A DNA stretch of 24,555 bases from CAUYUA01 sp963575675 (GTDB lineage: Bacteria > Pseudomonadota > Alphaproteobacteria > Azospirillales > Azospirillaceae): the NCBI GenBank assembly GCA_963575675.1, contig CAUYUA010000237.1:1-24555 (forward strand), read 5' to 3'. Below, piece after piece: positions 9,021 to 16,405 of the stretch (position 1 is the first letter of the stretch; each line of letters begins with the position of its first letter). The position numbers and the translations under genes are program-made. The notes under the pieces are model-generated. The model worked only from the letters and a program-made list of their open reading frames with translations, ran no database searches and was not told the DNA's origin.

Positions 9021-9056
9021 GTGTCGTGAAGATTGTAAATGTCGTGAAGATCGACA
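9021..9056 (+). repeat. 18-bp tandem direct repeat upstream of scpA
   Basis: The units 9021-9038 and 9039-9056 share TGTCGTGAAGAT exactly, at an 18-bp period, with weaker similarity in the rest. A further half-copy, ATCGTGA, precedes them. The array ends about 46 bp before the scpA start, so it lies where an operator could be. The function is unknown. Confidence 0.6.
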
Positions 9057-9102
9057 ATGGCGCATCCGCTTCTCGGCTCGACGGCGCAAGAATTTTCTTC
9101 CC

Positions 9103-9975
9103 ATGACCCAAGGACGGAAAGGAGGCCGGCGCGACAAAACCGATTCTTCGGTTTTAGACGCCACTCTGGCCGCAAGCGAAGCCAACGACGCTTCGATCGG
9201 ACAAGAGGCGAATGAAAACGTCATTCCGCGTCTTGTGCTTGATTTGGAAGGATTTGAAGGGCCAATCGACTTGCTTCTGACGCTGGCTCGCGACCAAAAG
9301 GTTGACCTCACTCATATTTCGATATTACAGCTCGTTGATCAATACATCAATTTCATCGCCGCAGCGCGACAGTTGCGCATTGAAATCGCCGCCGACTATT
9401 TAGTTATGGCGGCATGGCTGGCGTTTTTAAAGTCTCGCCTATTGTTGCCCGAACCGGAAAGCGAAGACGCTCAAGAACCTGACGGCGCGGAATTGGCGGC
9501 GGCTCTGGCGTTTCAGCTTCGTCGTTTGGAGGCGATGCGTGAGAGCGGCGCGCGTTTGATGAGCCGTCCGCGCTTGGGACGCGATTACCTGCCGCGCGGC
9601 GCCCCGGAAGGCGTGACGGTGTTGCGGAAATCGGTGTTTGAAGCAACTTACTACGATTTGCTCCGAGCTTACGCAGATCACAAAAGACGCGTGGAAGGAG
9701 GAACTCTGCGGATTGAGCCGGTGAATCTCTATTCACTTGAAGACGCTTTACAGCGCTTGACGGAGTTATTGGGGCAAATGCCGGACTGGACGACGTTGAG
9801 TTGTTTTTTATTGCCGAGCGCGGCAGGCACGTTGTTACGATGCTCGGCCATTGCTGCGACATTTGCGGCGACATTGGAATTGGCGAAAGCTGGACAAATA
9901 GAAATTCGCCAAAGCGGCCCTTTTACTCCGATTTACATCAGACGAACAAATCATGCCGATGGGTCGAATCGCTGA
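9103..9975 (+). CDS. scpA: Segregation and condensation protein A (kleisin subunit)
   Basis: Kleisin that bridges SMC heads, together with ScpB, in chromosome condensation. The protein is 290 residues. After about 42 variable residues, the N-terminal domain shows LDLEGFEGPIDLLLTLARDQKVDLTHI..LVDQYI, then IAADYLVMAAWLAFLKSRLLLP, both family hallmarks. A C-terminal winged helix (about 215-275) binds the SMC head. The ATG at 9103 has a weak ribosome site; an AGGAGG just inside the frame at about 9119 has no start codon at usable distance. The usual next gene, scpB, is absent: a convergent phosphoglucomutase gene follows. Confidence 0.92.
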   Translation: MTQGRKGGRRDKTDSSVLDATLAASEANDASIGQEANENVIPRLVLDLEGFEGPIDLLLTLARDQKVDLTHISILQLVDQYINFIAAARQLRIEIAADYLVMAAWLAFLKSRLLLPEPESEDAQEPDGAELAAALAFQLRRLEAMRESGARLMSRPRLGRDYLPRGAPEGVTVLRKSVFEATYYDLLRAYADHKRRVEGGTLRIEPVNLYSLEDALQRLTELLGQMPDWTTLSCFLLPSAAGTLLRCSAIAATFAATLELAKAGQIEIRQSGPFTPIYIRRTNHADGSNR

Positions 9976-9998
9976 TTGATGACCTCCGATTTCCACAT

Positions 9999-10034
9999 AA
10001 AAAGACAAAAGAGTCCTGGGAACACAGTCCCAGG
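9999..10034 (-). terminator. Terminator for pgm between convergent genes
   Basis: A perfect 7-bp stem, CCTGGGA/TCCCAGG (10015-10021 with 10028-10034), has a 6-nt loop. Read on the minus strand it is followed by two T-runs (complement of 9999-10010), which fits a Rho-independent terminator for the phosphoglucomutase gene. On the plus strand it could also stop scpA transcription, though without a T-tract. Confidence 0.65.
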
Positions 10035-10052
10035 CCCCTATCGTTAAGATTC

Positions 10053-11732
10053 TTAGGTTACAACATCCGGGGCAGTTCGACCGGTGTAATGCACAATCCC
10101 TGCGATCTCAGCGGCGACATTCGCCAAATCCGCCAAAGCTTCCGTCGCCACAACGCCATGTCGGGCAATATCCGGCTCATATTGCTCCAAATACACCCGC
10201 AAGGTCGCTCCCGATGTTCCGGTTCCCGACAACCGAAACACAATGCGGGAGTCGTCATCAAACAAAATCCGAATCCCCTGCTTCTCTGATCGACTCCCAT
10301 CCACAATGTCCTGATAGGCGAAGTCGTCGGCGCCAACAATCTTTCTCCTGTGAAAAACCTGATCCGGAAGCATGCTCAAATTGGCGGTAAGCGTGTTCAT
10401 CAACAGCGCGGCCGCGCCGGACTCAATCCCTTCATAGTCATGACGCCCATAAATGGTTCGGCCATTGCGCCTCCAGAGATCGCGCACAAGGTCTTCAACC
10501 GAGGTGTTTTCAGCCGACGTCCCCTTCCCCGCCTCTCGACAGGCGGCGAGAACATTCAACCACATCAGAACCGCCCATAAACCGTCTTTCTCGCGAATAT
10601 GATCGGAACCGGAACCAAAACTTTCCTCGCCACAGAGACGAATCAATCCCGCATCAAGCAAAGCGCCGAAAAACTTCCATCCGGTCGGCGTTTCATAACA
10701 GGGAATTTTTAAATCCCGCGCCACGCGATCAACGGCGCGGCTGGTCGGCATCGAGCGCGCCACGCCCTTCAATCCTCCGGCGAAGTGAGGAACGCGATGC
10801 GCGTGCGTGGCCAAAACCGCCAGACTATCACTGGGAGAAACGTAAAAATTCTTCCCCAAAATCATGTTGCGGTCGCCGTCGCCGTCAGAGGCGGCGCCGA
10901 AATCAGGACCATCCGGCTCGGCCAAAAGCCTCACCAACTCGGCGGCGTGAACCAGATTGGGGTCGGGATGATGTCCGCCGAAATCGGGCAACGGCTTGCC
11001 GTTGATCACGGTTCCTGGAGCGGCTCCCAAACGCTTTTCAAGAATCTCGGTTGCGTAAGGGCCGGTCACCGCATGCATCGCGTCGAAAACCATCCGAAAA
11101 CCGCTGGAAAACAATCGCCGTATGGCGTCGAGATCAAAAATCTCGGCCATCAAAGCGGCGTAATCCGCCACCGGATCAATGATCTCGACAATCATGCCGC
11201 CCAGCGCAAACTCCCCTTCTTGACCGAGAGGAACATCCGGCGCCTCGATGATTTTATAGGCTTCAATCGCTTTCGTGCGCGCAAAGAACGTCTCCGTCAA
11301 CGACTCCGGCGCCGGACCGCCATTGGCTCCGTTGAACTTTACCCCGAAATCGCCGTCAGGCCCGCCCGGATTATGGCTCGCCGATAAAATAAACCCGCCC
11401 AACGTCCGCGAATCGGCGGCGTGACGTTTGCGAATCACGCATGACGCAGCAGGCGTGGATAATATTCCATCACGTCCGACCACCGTGCGAGAAATTCCAT
11501 TGGCCGCCGCCATTTTTAAAATGACCTGAATGGCCTTATCATTGTGATAACGCCCGTCGCCGCCGACAACCAGCGTCGCTCCTTGCGCCTCAGCCAAGCA
11601 ATCGAACGCCGACTGGATAAAATTTTCAAGATAGCGCGGCTTCTGGAAAACCGTAACCGCCTTGCGCAGACCCGAAGTGCCGGGCCGCTGGTCAAGAAAA
11701 GGAGCCGTGGATTGAATGCGCATGGATGACAC
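10053..11732 (-). CDS. pgm: Phosphoglucomutase, alpha-D-glucose specific (EC 5.4.2.2)
   Basis: Interconverts glucose 1-phosphate and glucose 6-phosphate in the cytoplasm, linking glycolysis with nucleotide-sugar and glycogen synthesis. At 559 residues it has the length of PGM1-type enzymes. Visible motifs are RPGTSGLRK (16-24), the phosphoserine loop SASHNPGG with Ser119, the metal loop DGDGDR (283-288), the sugar-binding loop CGEESFG (367-373) and the C-terminal phosphate loop RLSGTGTSGATLR. The frame opens with GTG at 11732; an ATG three codons in (11723) is an equally good start, and neither has a clear Shine-Dalgarno sequence. It stands alone, convergent with scpA. The motif set favours the glucose-specific type over phosphomannomutase or phosphoglucosamine mutase. 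Confidence 0.95.
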   Translation of the reverse strand: MSSMRIQSTAPFLDQRPGTSGLRKAVTVFQKPRYLENFIQSAFDCLAEAQGATLVVGGDGRYHNDKAIQVILKMAAANGISRTVVGRDGILSTPAASCVIRKRHAADSRTLGGFILSASHNPGGPDGDFGVKFNGANGGPAPESLTETFFARTKAIEAYKIIEAPDVPLGQEGEFALGGMIVEIIDPVADYAALMAEIFDLDAIRRLFSSGFRMVFDAMHAVTGPYATEILEKRLGAAPGTVINGKPLPDFGGHHPDPNLVHAAELVRLLAEPDGPDFGAASDGDGDRNMILGKNFYVSPSDSLAVLATHAHRVPHFAGGLKGVARSMPTSRAVDRVARDLKIPCYETPTGWKFFGALLDAGLIRLCGEESFGSGSDHIREKDGLWAVLMWLNVLAACREAGKGTSAENTSVEDLVRDLWRRNGRTIYGRHDYEGIESGAAALLMNTLTANLSMLPDQVFHRRKIVGADDFAYQDIVDGSRSEKQGIRILFDDDSRIVFRLSGTGTSGATLRVYLEQYEPDIARHGVVATEALADLANVAAEIAGIVHYTGRTAPDVVT

Positions 11733-12068
11733 TCATCTGAAGAGGACATCTAGGGCCAATGTCGCCAAATTAAGAAACGCCGATTAATGAAAACCCCACT
11801 CACTTTCGGTTATTACAAACTCCAAGTCATGGTTTCCAGGGCAAAGCCCCGCCCTAAACCGGCCATAATCGACGACGCTGCGTCCATGATCGGATCGTTT
11901 GTTGGAACGAACCAAGGCAACCATGCCACAAAGCTATATTTCCTTCACTGGAAAACCCGAAAAAAGACGTAAAGACGACGGAAAGAGCAACTGCGGCCTC
12001 CAAAGGCAAAGAAATCGTTGACAACGACGGCCTAAATTTTATGAAACCCCTGGGTAAGGGAGCAATCA
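11733..12068. other. 336-bp gap between divergent pgm and the amidohydrolase gene
   Basis: This gap holds the dispersed repeat copy at 11790-11837 and an adjoining GC-rich hairpin at 11838-11855 (AGGGC...GCCCT). Promoters for both flanking genes should lie here, but none stands out. Open frames in it are short and not family-like. Confidence 0.5.
11790..11837 (+). repeat. Dispersed repeat, copy A
   Basis: About 48 bases match the reverse complement of 19996-20045 with four mismatches and a 2-nt gap. The last 22 bases (caaactccaagtcatggtttcc) are identical. Immediately downstream is a small GC-rich hairpin with GGGCAAAGCCCC. It lies in an intergenic region and is not part of a coding frame. 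Confidence 0.8.
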
Positions 12069-13046
12069 ATGGGTAATTCAAAACATTGTTTTCCTTTGTT
12101 CGATGCTCACGACCCTTTGCCCGTAGAGCTTTGGGCGCCCGACGCCAAAGCGCCGATTCTGTTTTGTTGCGATCACGCCGACCGCATTGTGCCGGCTCGA
12201 TTGAATCGACTCGGCCTTCATCCCGATGTTTTCGACCGCCACATCGCCTACGACATCGGCGCCGCCGCCGTCACGCGCCGTCTGGCGGAATATTTTCACG
12301 CTCCCGCCGTTTTGTCGGTCTATTCCCGCCTGGTCATAGACGTCAACCGCGCCTGGTCTGATTCGTCCTTGATTCCTCTCCGAAGCGATGGCGTTTCCAT
12401 TCCCGGCAACCATAACCTGTCTCACGCCGACGTTCAGTCTCGAATCGACGGCTGCCTCATGCCCTATTATTGCGCGCTCGATTGCGCGTTGGAGCGCATC
12501 CTCACGCGCGGCCAAACGCCGATTCTTGTTTCGATTCACAGCTTCACGCCTCGAATGAACGACTTCGACCGCCCATGGGAAATCGGCGTCCTCTGGGATT
12601 ACGATCCAAGAATTCCACGCCCTCTGATTCTAACGCTGTCGGAAACATTCCGTCTGCGCGTCGGCGACAATCTCCCTTATTCCGGTCGCAACACCCAGGG
12701 CGGCGTCATCGAAACCTTTGCTTCCCCCAGAGGTTTCCCCAATGTCCTTATCGAACTGCGTCAAGACCTTATTTACACCGATGACGGCGCCGCCTTTTGG
12801 GCCGCTTTGTTAATGGAGGCCCTTACCCCCATCCTACAAAATCCCGGTCTTAATTGCGCAGAGCTTTATCCTCGCCCCATCGGCGATCGCTCCTTCAAAC
12901 CGGCCCCCCCTTTCCTTCAAAAAAATTGCCCTTCAAAAAAATTGCATTGGCGCAAAAAGACGTTGACAAACGTCCCTGATCCCTGTAAAAACCACTCGTC
13001 CGGTTGTGGCGGAGTAGCTCAGTTGGTCAGAGCAGAGGAATCATAA
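12069..13046 (+). CDS. N-formylglutamate amidohydrolase family protein, 3' end altered
   Basis: Members hydrolyse N-formylglutamate or related N-acyl amino acids; this subgroup resembles COG3931, whose substrate is uncertain. The family pattern is clear: CCDHADRIVP (33-42), AYDIGAAAVTRRL (60-72), ND-type VIDVNRAW (89-96), IHSFTPRMNDFDRPWEIGVLW (156-176) and PNVLIELRQDLI (224-235). AAGGGAG lies 6 nt before the ATG at 12069. Homology to the family ends near residue 260. The tail beyond residue 287 is produced by a 16-bp tandem duplication (12914-12945) that shifts the frame. The resulting frame ends at TAA 13044-13046, inside the anticodon loop of the downstream tRNA, giving the typical GCGGVAQLVRAE artefact sequence. 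Without one repeat copy the protein would be 293 residues, ending at TGA 12964-12966. The catalytic core is intact. Confidence 0.85.
   Translation: MGNSKHCFPLFDAHDPLPVELWAPDAKAPILFCCDHADRIVPARLNRLGLHPDVFDRHIAYDIGAAAVTRRLAEYFHAPAVLSVYSRLVIDVNRAWSDSSLIPLRSDGVSIPGNHNLSHADVQSRIDGCLMPYYCALDCALERILTRGQTPILVSIHSFTPRMNDFDRPWEIGVLWDYDPRIPRPLILTLSETFRLRVGDNLPYSGRNTQGGVIETFASPRGFPNVLIELRQDLIYTDDGAAFWAALLMEALTPILQNPGLNCAELYPRPIGDRSFKPAPPFLQKNCPSKKLHWRKKTLTNVPDPCKNHSSGCGGVAQLVRAEES
12914..12945 (+). repeat. Perfect 16-bp tandem duplication in the amidohydrolase 3' end
   Basis: CCTTCAAAAAAATTGC occurs twice head to tail (12914-12929 and 12930-12945). Its length is not a multiple of three, so it changes the reading frame of the end of the amidohydrolase gene. 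The 7-A runs make slippage or short-repeat misalignment a plausible origin; assembly error is also possible. Confidence 0.95.
12963..12991 (+). promoter_or_regulatory. Candidate tRNA promoter inside the amidohydrolase 3' end
   Basis: A consensus -35 TTGACA (12963-12968) is followed after 17 bases by TAAAAA (12986-12991), four of six matches to TATAAT. Transcription would begin near 12998, about 10 nt before the mature tRNA 5' end. The TGA inside the -35 box is the stop the amidohydrolase would use if the 16-bp duplication were absent. Confidence 0.55.
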
Positions 13047-13084
13047 TCCTTGTGTCGGGGGTTCAAATCCCTCCTCCGCTACCA
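13008..13084 (+). tRNA. tRNA-Met (anticodon CAT), CCA encoded
   Basis: The 77-nt gene folds into a full cloverleaf. The acceptor stem is GGCGGAG/CTCCGCT with a G-U first pair, then discriminator A and genomic CCA. The D arm is GCTC/GAGC, the anticodon stem GAGGA/TCCTT with loop ATCATAA, and the T arm GGGGG/CCCTC with loop TTCAAAT. The anticodon is CAT. G1 in a wobble pair with U72, and the overall sequence, resemble alphaproteobacterial elongator tRNA-Met. It lacks the three G-C pairs at the base of the anticodon stem expected for initiator tRNA. A lysidine-modified tRNA-Ile2 with the same anticodon cannot be fully excluded by eye. Confidence 0.9.
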
Positions 13085-13159
13085 AATCCCTTCCTCAAAA
13101 TGGCGCTCGAAGCCGGATTGATGGCGTTTTGTAATGGGCGCTGAAGGTCGTTTCATTCA

Positions 13160-14851
13160 ATGCTTTCCTCCGATTTTGCGCTTGCGTTGCTTGAGGCCTC
13201 CGTTGACGAGCTTTACGCCTTTGATGCGGAAACCTTGCGGCTGGTTTTCCTGAATCGCGCCGCGCGAGGGCATTTGGGGTACGGCGTTCAAGAGTACGAG
13301 AGTATTCACGTTCTCGATATTCTCTCCACGTTTACAAACGACCGCTTCGCTGAGTTGCTGCGTCCGCTTTATGCGAACACCGAAGAGTTTATAACATTCG
13401 AAGCTTTTCACGTCTGCAAAAACGGATTCACCTACGAGGCTGAAGTTCGCTTGCAGCGTTTGGTCGTCGCCGAGCGGGCGTTGTTTCTGGCCAATGTCAG
13501 AGACGTCGCCGAGCGCGTCCATTTTGAAACGATCATTCAACGCCAATCACATTACGATGCGTTGACGATGCTCCCCAACCGAGCGTTGTTTCGCCAACGG
13601 TTAGGACAAACCATCGAAGCATTGCAGCGATCGAGCAGCCTGGGAGGCGTTCTGGTTATTGGCCTCGACAACATCAAACTGGTCAGCGATAGTTTGGGGC
13701 CTGCCGCCGGCGACCAACTCATCATGGAAGTGGCGCATCGCATCTCCACCACGGTTCGAGGCCGAGACACCGTCGCCCGCGTCGCCGACACCGAGTTCGG
13801 CGTTATCGCTCCAAATCTTGAACAGCCTCATGACGCCGGCGGGCTTGCCGAGCGGTTGCTTGGCGCTTTGAAGGCGCCGATCACCGTTTGCGGCTATCAA
13901 ATCGTTGTTCCCAACGCGATCGGCGTCACCATCTTTCCTGATGACGGCGTTACCCCTGAAACTCTCCTCAACAACGCCGACACAGCGATGTCCGGCGCAC
14001 GAGAAGATGACGCCGTCAATTATCGCTTCTTTACGACGGCGCTCAATCAGGCCGCGCGCACCCGCATGGCTGTGCGCAGCGGTTTGTCCACAGCATTGGA
14101 GAAGCAAGAATTTTCGCTTGTATATCAACCCAAAGTCGATATTCATTCGTGGAAAGTTCTCGGCGTCGAGGCGTTGCTTCGTTGGCGAAATAGCGATATC
14201 GGCGTTGTTTCTCCCGACACGTTCATTCCGGTTCTCGAACGAACAGGCATGATCAACGCCGTCGGCGAGTGGGTTTTAGAGACCGCTTGTCGGCAGCGGC
14301 TTCTTATGAAACAGGCCGGTTTCCCCGAAGTCCGCATGGCCGTCAATCTTTCCGTGCGGCAAATTCGTTGGGAGTTCTTAGAGGCGCTCGATGGAATTCT
14401 GGAGCGCACGGGCTTACAGCCTTCCGATCTGGAGCTGGAAGTCACTGAAAGCGTCATCATGAAGGATAGTCAAAACGTCTTGGCGATTCTCAATCGAATT
14501 GCACAGATAGGCGTTCACCTTTCGATGGATGACTTTGGTTGCGGCTACTCTTCTTTGAGCCACTTACGGCGTCTTCCACTGCATACGATAAAAATTGATC
14601 GTTCTTTTATCACGGACTTGGCCACTGTCGCCGATGACGCAGAGATTGTGAAGGCCATCATCGGAATGGGGCATGCGCTACGGCGACATGTCGTGGCTGA
14701 AGGCGTTGAAACGGTGGCGCAATTGGCGTTGCTTCGCCGTTTGGGATGCGATCAGATTCAAGGCTATCTGTTTAGTCCGCCGATTTCGGCCGATGATTTG
14801 ATGGTTCTTTTGACGAACGCCCGTTCCGATCTTTCCCTTATCAATGATTAA
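13160..14851 (+). CDS. PAS - degenerate GGDEF - EAL protein, probable c-di-GMP phosphodiesterase
   Basis: This 563-residue cytoplasmic signalling protein has a PAS domain at about 8-120, a GGDEF domain at about 130-290 and an EAL domain at about 305-555. The cyclase signature is ADTEF (209-213) instead of GGDEF, so diguanylate cyclase activity is unlikely; the domain may be regulatory. The EAL domain keeps its hallmarks: EALLRW with Glu337, Asn396 in NLS, ELEVTES (425-431), MDDFGCGYSSL with Asp457/Asp458, Lys478 in KIDRSF, AEGVET with Glu514, and QIQGYLFSPP. It should therefore hydrolyse c-di-GMP to pGpG. No membrane segment is visible. The ATG at 13160 has GAAGG 12 nt upstream, a rather long spacing. 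It follows the tRNA by 75 bp and appears to be a stand-alone gene. Confidence 0.9.
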   Translation: MLSSDFALALLEASVDELYAFDAETLRLVFLNRAARGHLGYGVQEYESIHVLDILSTFTNDRFAELLRPLYANTEEFITFEAFHVCKNGFTYEAEVRLQRLVVAERALFLANVRDVAERVHFETIIQRQSHYDALTMLPNRALFRQRLGQTIEALQRSSSLGGVLVIGLDNIKLVSDSLGPAAGDQLIMEVAHRISTTVRGRDTVARVADTEFGVIAPNLEQPHDAGGLAERLLGALKAPITVCGYQIVVPNAIGVTIFPDDGVTPETLLNNADTAMSGAREDDAVNYRFFTTALNQAARTRMAVRSGLSTALEKQEFSLVYQPKVDIHSWKVLGVEALLRWRNSDIGVVSPDTFIPVLERTGMINAVGEWVLETACRQRLLMKQAGFPEVRMAVNLSVRQIRWEFLEALDGILERTGLQPSDLELEVTESVIMKDSQNVLAILNRIAQIGVHLSMDDFGCGYSSLSHLRRLPLHTIKIDRSFITDLATVADDAEIVKAIIGMGHALRRHVVAEGVETVAQLALLRRLGCDQIQGYLFSPPISADDLMVLLTNARSDLSLIND

Positions 14852-14944
14852 GAAAAATTGTTTTCTTGCTTCTCTTTGGATAAATCCAGCAACAGACGTT
14901 AACGAATTGCTTTGTGGCGGATGTCTCTAAGGAAAGCGGTAATC

Positions 14945-15190
14945 ATGGCGAGAGTGAAGAACACAGCCGTCAATATTACGGCAATAATTGTGACGGCGGG
15001 AGCGGTTTTGACTTCCATCGCATCGATCCCGACTTTGGCCGCGTCGCCTCAACCGATCGGCTCTTCTATAGAGGAAATGCTGGAAATTGTTCGCCGGATG
15101 AATCCGGAGCTGGCGGCTTTGGCTCTTGAAGCCGAAGCGGCGGCGATACGAAGAACTCCAACGGCGGAACAAATCATTCAAGCCGTTTGA
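14945..15190 (+). CDS. Small exported protein of unknown function
   Basis: An 81-residue frame starting at ATG 14945 with AAGGA about 11 nt upstream. Alternative upstream starts (ATG 14921, TTG 14912) would add up to 11 residues. The N-terminus has a short basic region (MARVKN), a hydrophobic stretch of about 20 residues and a plausible signal peptidase I site after TLA/AAS near residue 33, so the mature peptide of about 48 residues would be periplasmic. The mature part is predicted helical and Ala/Glu-rich (EEMLEIVRRMNPELAALALEAEAAAIRR). I recognise no family. It lies between the EAL gene and the glycosyltransferase gene on the same strand. Confidence 0.6.
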   Translation: MARVKNTAVNITAIIVTAGAVLTSIASIPTLAASPQPIGSSIEEMLEIVRRMNPELAALALEAEAAAIRRTPTAEQIIQAV

Positions 15191-15307
15191 TTTCTTAAAT
15201 GCTTTTTATACGATCCCTCTCGTCGCCGCCAAAAACAATGCGCAAACATGCGCGCCATCCATCCGAACATGATGTCAAACCAGACTGAATTGACCGGAAC
15301 CCTTAAA

Positions 15308-16234
15308 ATGAGCGAACGGTTGCTGATTATTAAACTAGGCGCTCTGGGTGACTTTATTTTGGCGTTCGGCGCAATGAAGCGCATTCGAGCAACTTACCCA
15401 AAAGCTCACATTACGCTTCTGACAGCCGCGCCGTTTGCGACTCTTATTGAAGGCTCCGGCTGGATTGATCAAATCTGGATTGATCCCAAACCTTCATGGC
15501 GCAGCCTCGGTAAATGGTGGGCTATCCGGCGAATGATCCGAGGAGGGCGTTTTACGCGCGTGTATGATCTTCAAAATAATGATCGCACGGCTTGTTACTT
15601 CCGACTTTGCGGGCCATTCGGACGACCGGAATGGTCGGGTTTGGTTCAAGGCTGTTCTTTACAATTTTCGCCTCCCACCCCTTTAACACACGCCTTTGAT
15701 TGGCCGACGACGCAGTTGGTTCAAGCGGGATTGGAGCCTCCGGAACCTCCGGATGCCTCTTGGATGGGAGGAGACGTTGATCACCTGTCTCTGCCGGAGA
15801 ATTTTGTGCTGTTGGTTCCCGGCTGCGCGCCACATAGGCCCGAAAAACGTTGGCCTGCCGCGTCATACTTGGCTTTGGCGCGACGATTGGCCATGCGAGG
15901 TCTAACTCCTGTATTGATTGGAACTCAATCCGAGGCCGATGTGAACCGCATGATTGCGCAAGAATGTCCTCAGGCTTTGGACGTCACCGGACAGACGCGC
16001 TTGCTTGATTTGGCGACGTTGGGACGTCGAGCGCGTGGGGCTGTGGGAAACGACACAGGTCCTATGCATTTAATTGCGCCTTCGGGGTGTCCGACGGTGG
16101 TTTTGTTTTCCGCAGCGTCGAACCACCAAACGTGTCGTCCGTTAGGGCCAATTGTTCGCACATTGCACAGATCGTCTCTTGCCGATTTAGCTGTGGAAGA
16201 TGTAGAAAATGAGCTCATGTCTGCAACCAGATGA
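15308..16234 (+). CDS. Glycosyltransferase family 9 protein (LPS heptosyltransferase-like)
   Basis: GT9 enzymes transfer heptose from ADP-heptose to the inner core of lipopolysaccharide on the cytoplasmic face of the inner membrane. From ATG 15308 the protein is 308 residues. It opens with RLLIIKLGALGDFILAFGAMKRIR (first Rossmann domain) and has the acceptor-side VPGCAPHRPEKRWPA (170-184) and the donor-binding GNDTGPMHLIAPSGCPTVVLFS (247-268). Starts at 15248, 15269 and 15272 are in frame, but they add residues before the conserved SERLLIIKLGALGDF start and have no better ribosome site. It is followed by a strong terminator. The exact sugar is not determined by the sequence; the gene could act in core or other glycan assembly. 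Confidence 0.88.
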   Translation: MSERLLIIKLGALGDFILAFGAMKRIRATYPKAHITLLTAAPFATLIEGSGWIDQIWIDPKPSWRSLGKWWAIRRMIRGGRFTRVYDLQNNDRTACYFRLCGPFGRPEWSGLVQGCSLQFSPPTPLTHAFDWPTTQLVQAGLEPPEPPDASWMGGDVDHLSLPENFVLLVPGCAPHRPEKRWPAASYLALARRLAMRGLTPVLIGTQSEADVNRMIAQECPQALDVTGQTRLLDLATLGRRARGAVGNDTGPMHLIAPSGCPTVVLFSAASNHQTCRPLGPIVRTLHRSSLADLAVEDVENELMSATR

Positions 16235-16300
16235 GATGAGACAAGACAAACAATTGAGCCGCCCTCTGTCAAAAACCAAGTAAAAAAAGGTTCAGAGACT

Positions 16301-16328
16301 GCGCTCAAAGTCGCTTGGCGCTTTTTTT
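16301..16328 (+). terminator. Rho-independent terminator after the GT9 gene
   Basis: GCGC-CAA (16301-16307 with a bulged T) pairs with TTG-GCGC (16315-16321), and the hairpin is followed at once by seven T (16322-16328) and further T-rich sequence. It separates the GT9 gene from the TPR-glycosyltransferase gene. Confidence 0.75.
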
Positions 16329-16405
16329 ATTTATTTTTCTGTTGTTCTCCTTTTTCTCTCTTTTCTTGAGACATGCATCAACCACCCTGCATATGAGATG
16401 AAGCA

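Noticed and set aside
13008..13046. C-terminal peptide GCGGVAQLVRAEES as a genuine protein motif
   Set aside because: It is the translated 5' half of a tRNA gene, a well-known artefact sequence, even if ribosomes do read this frame.
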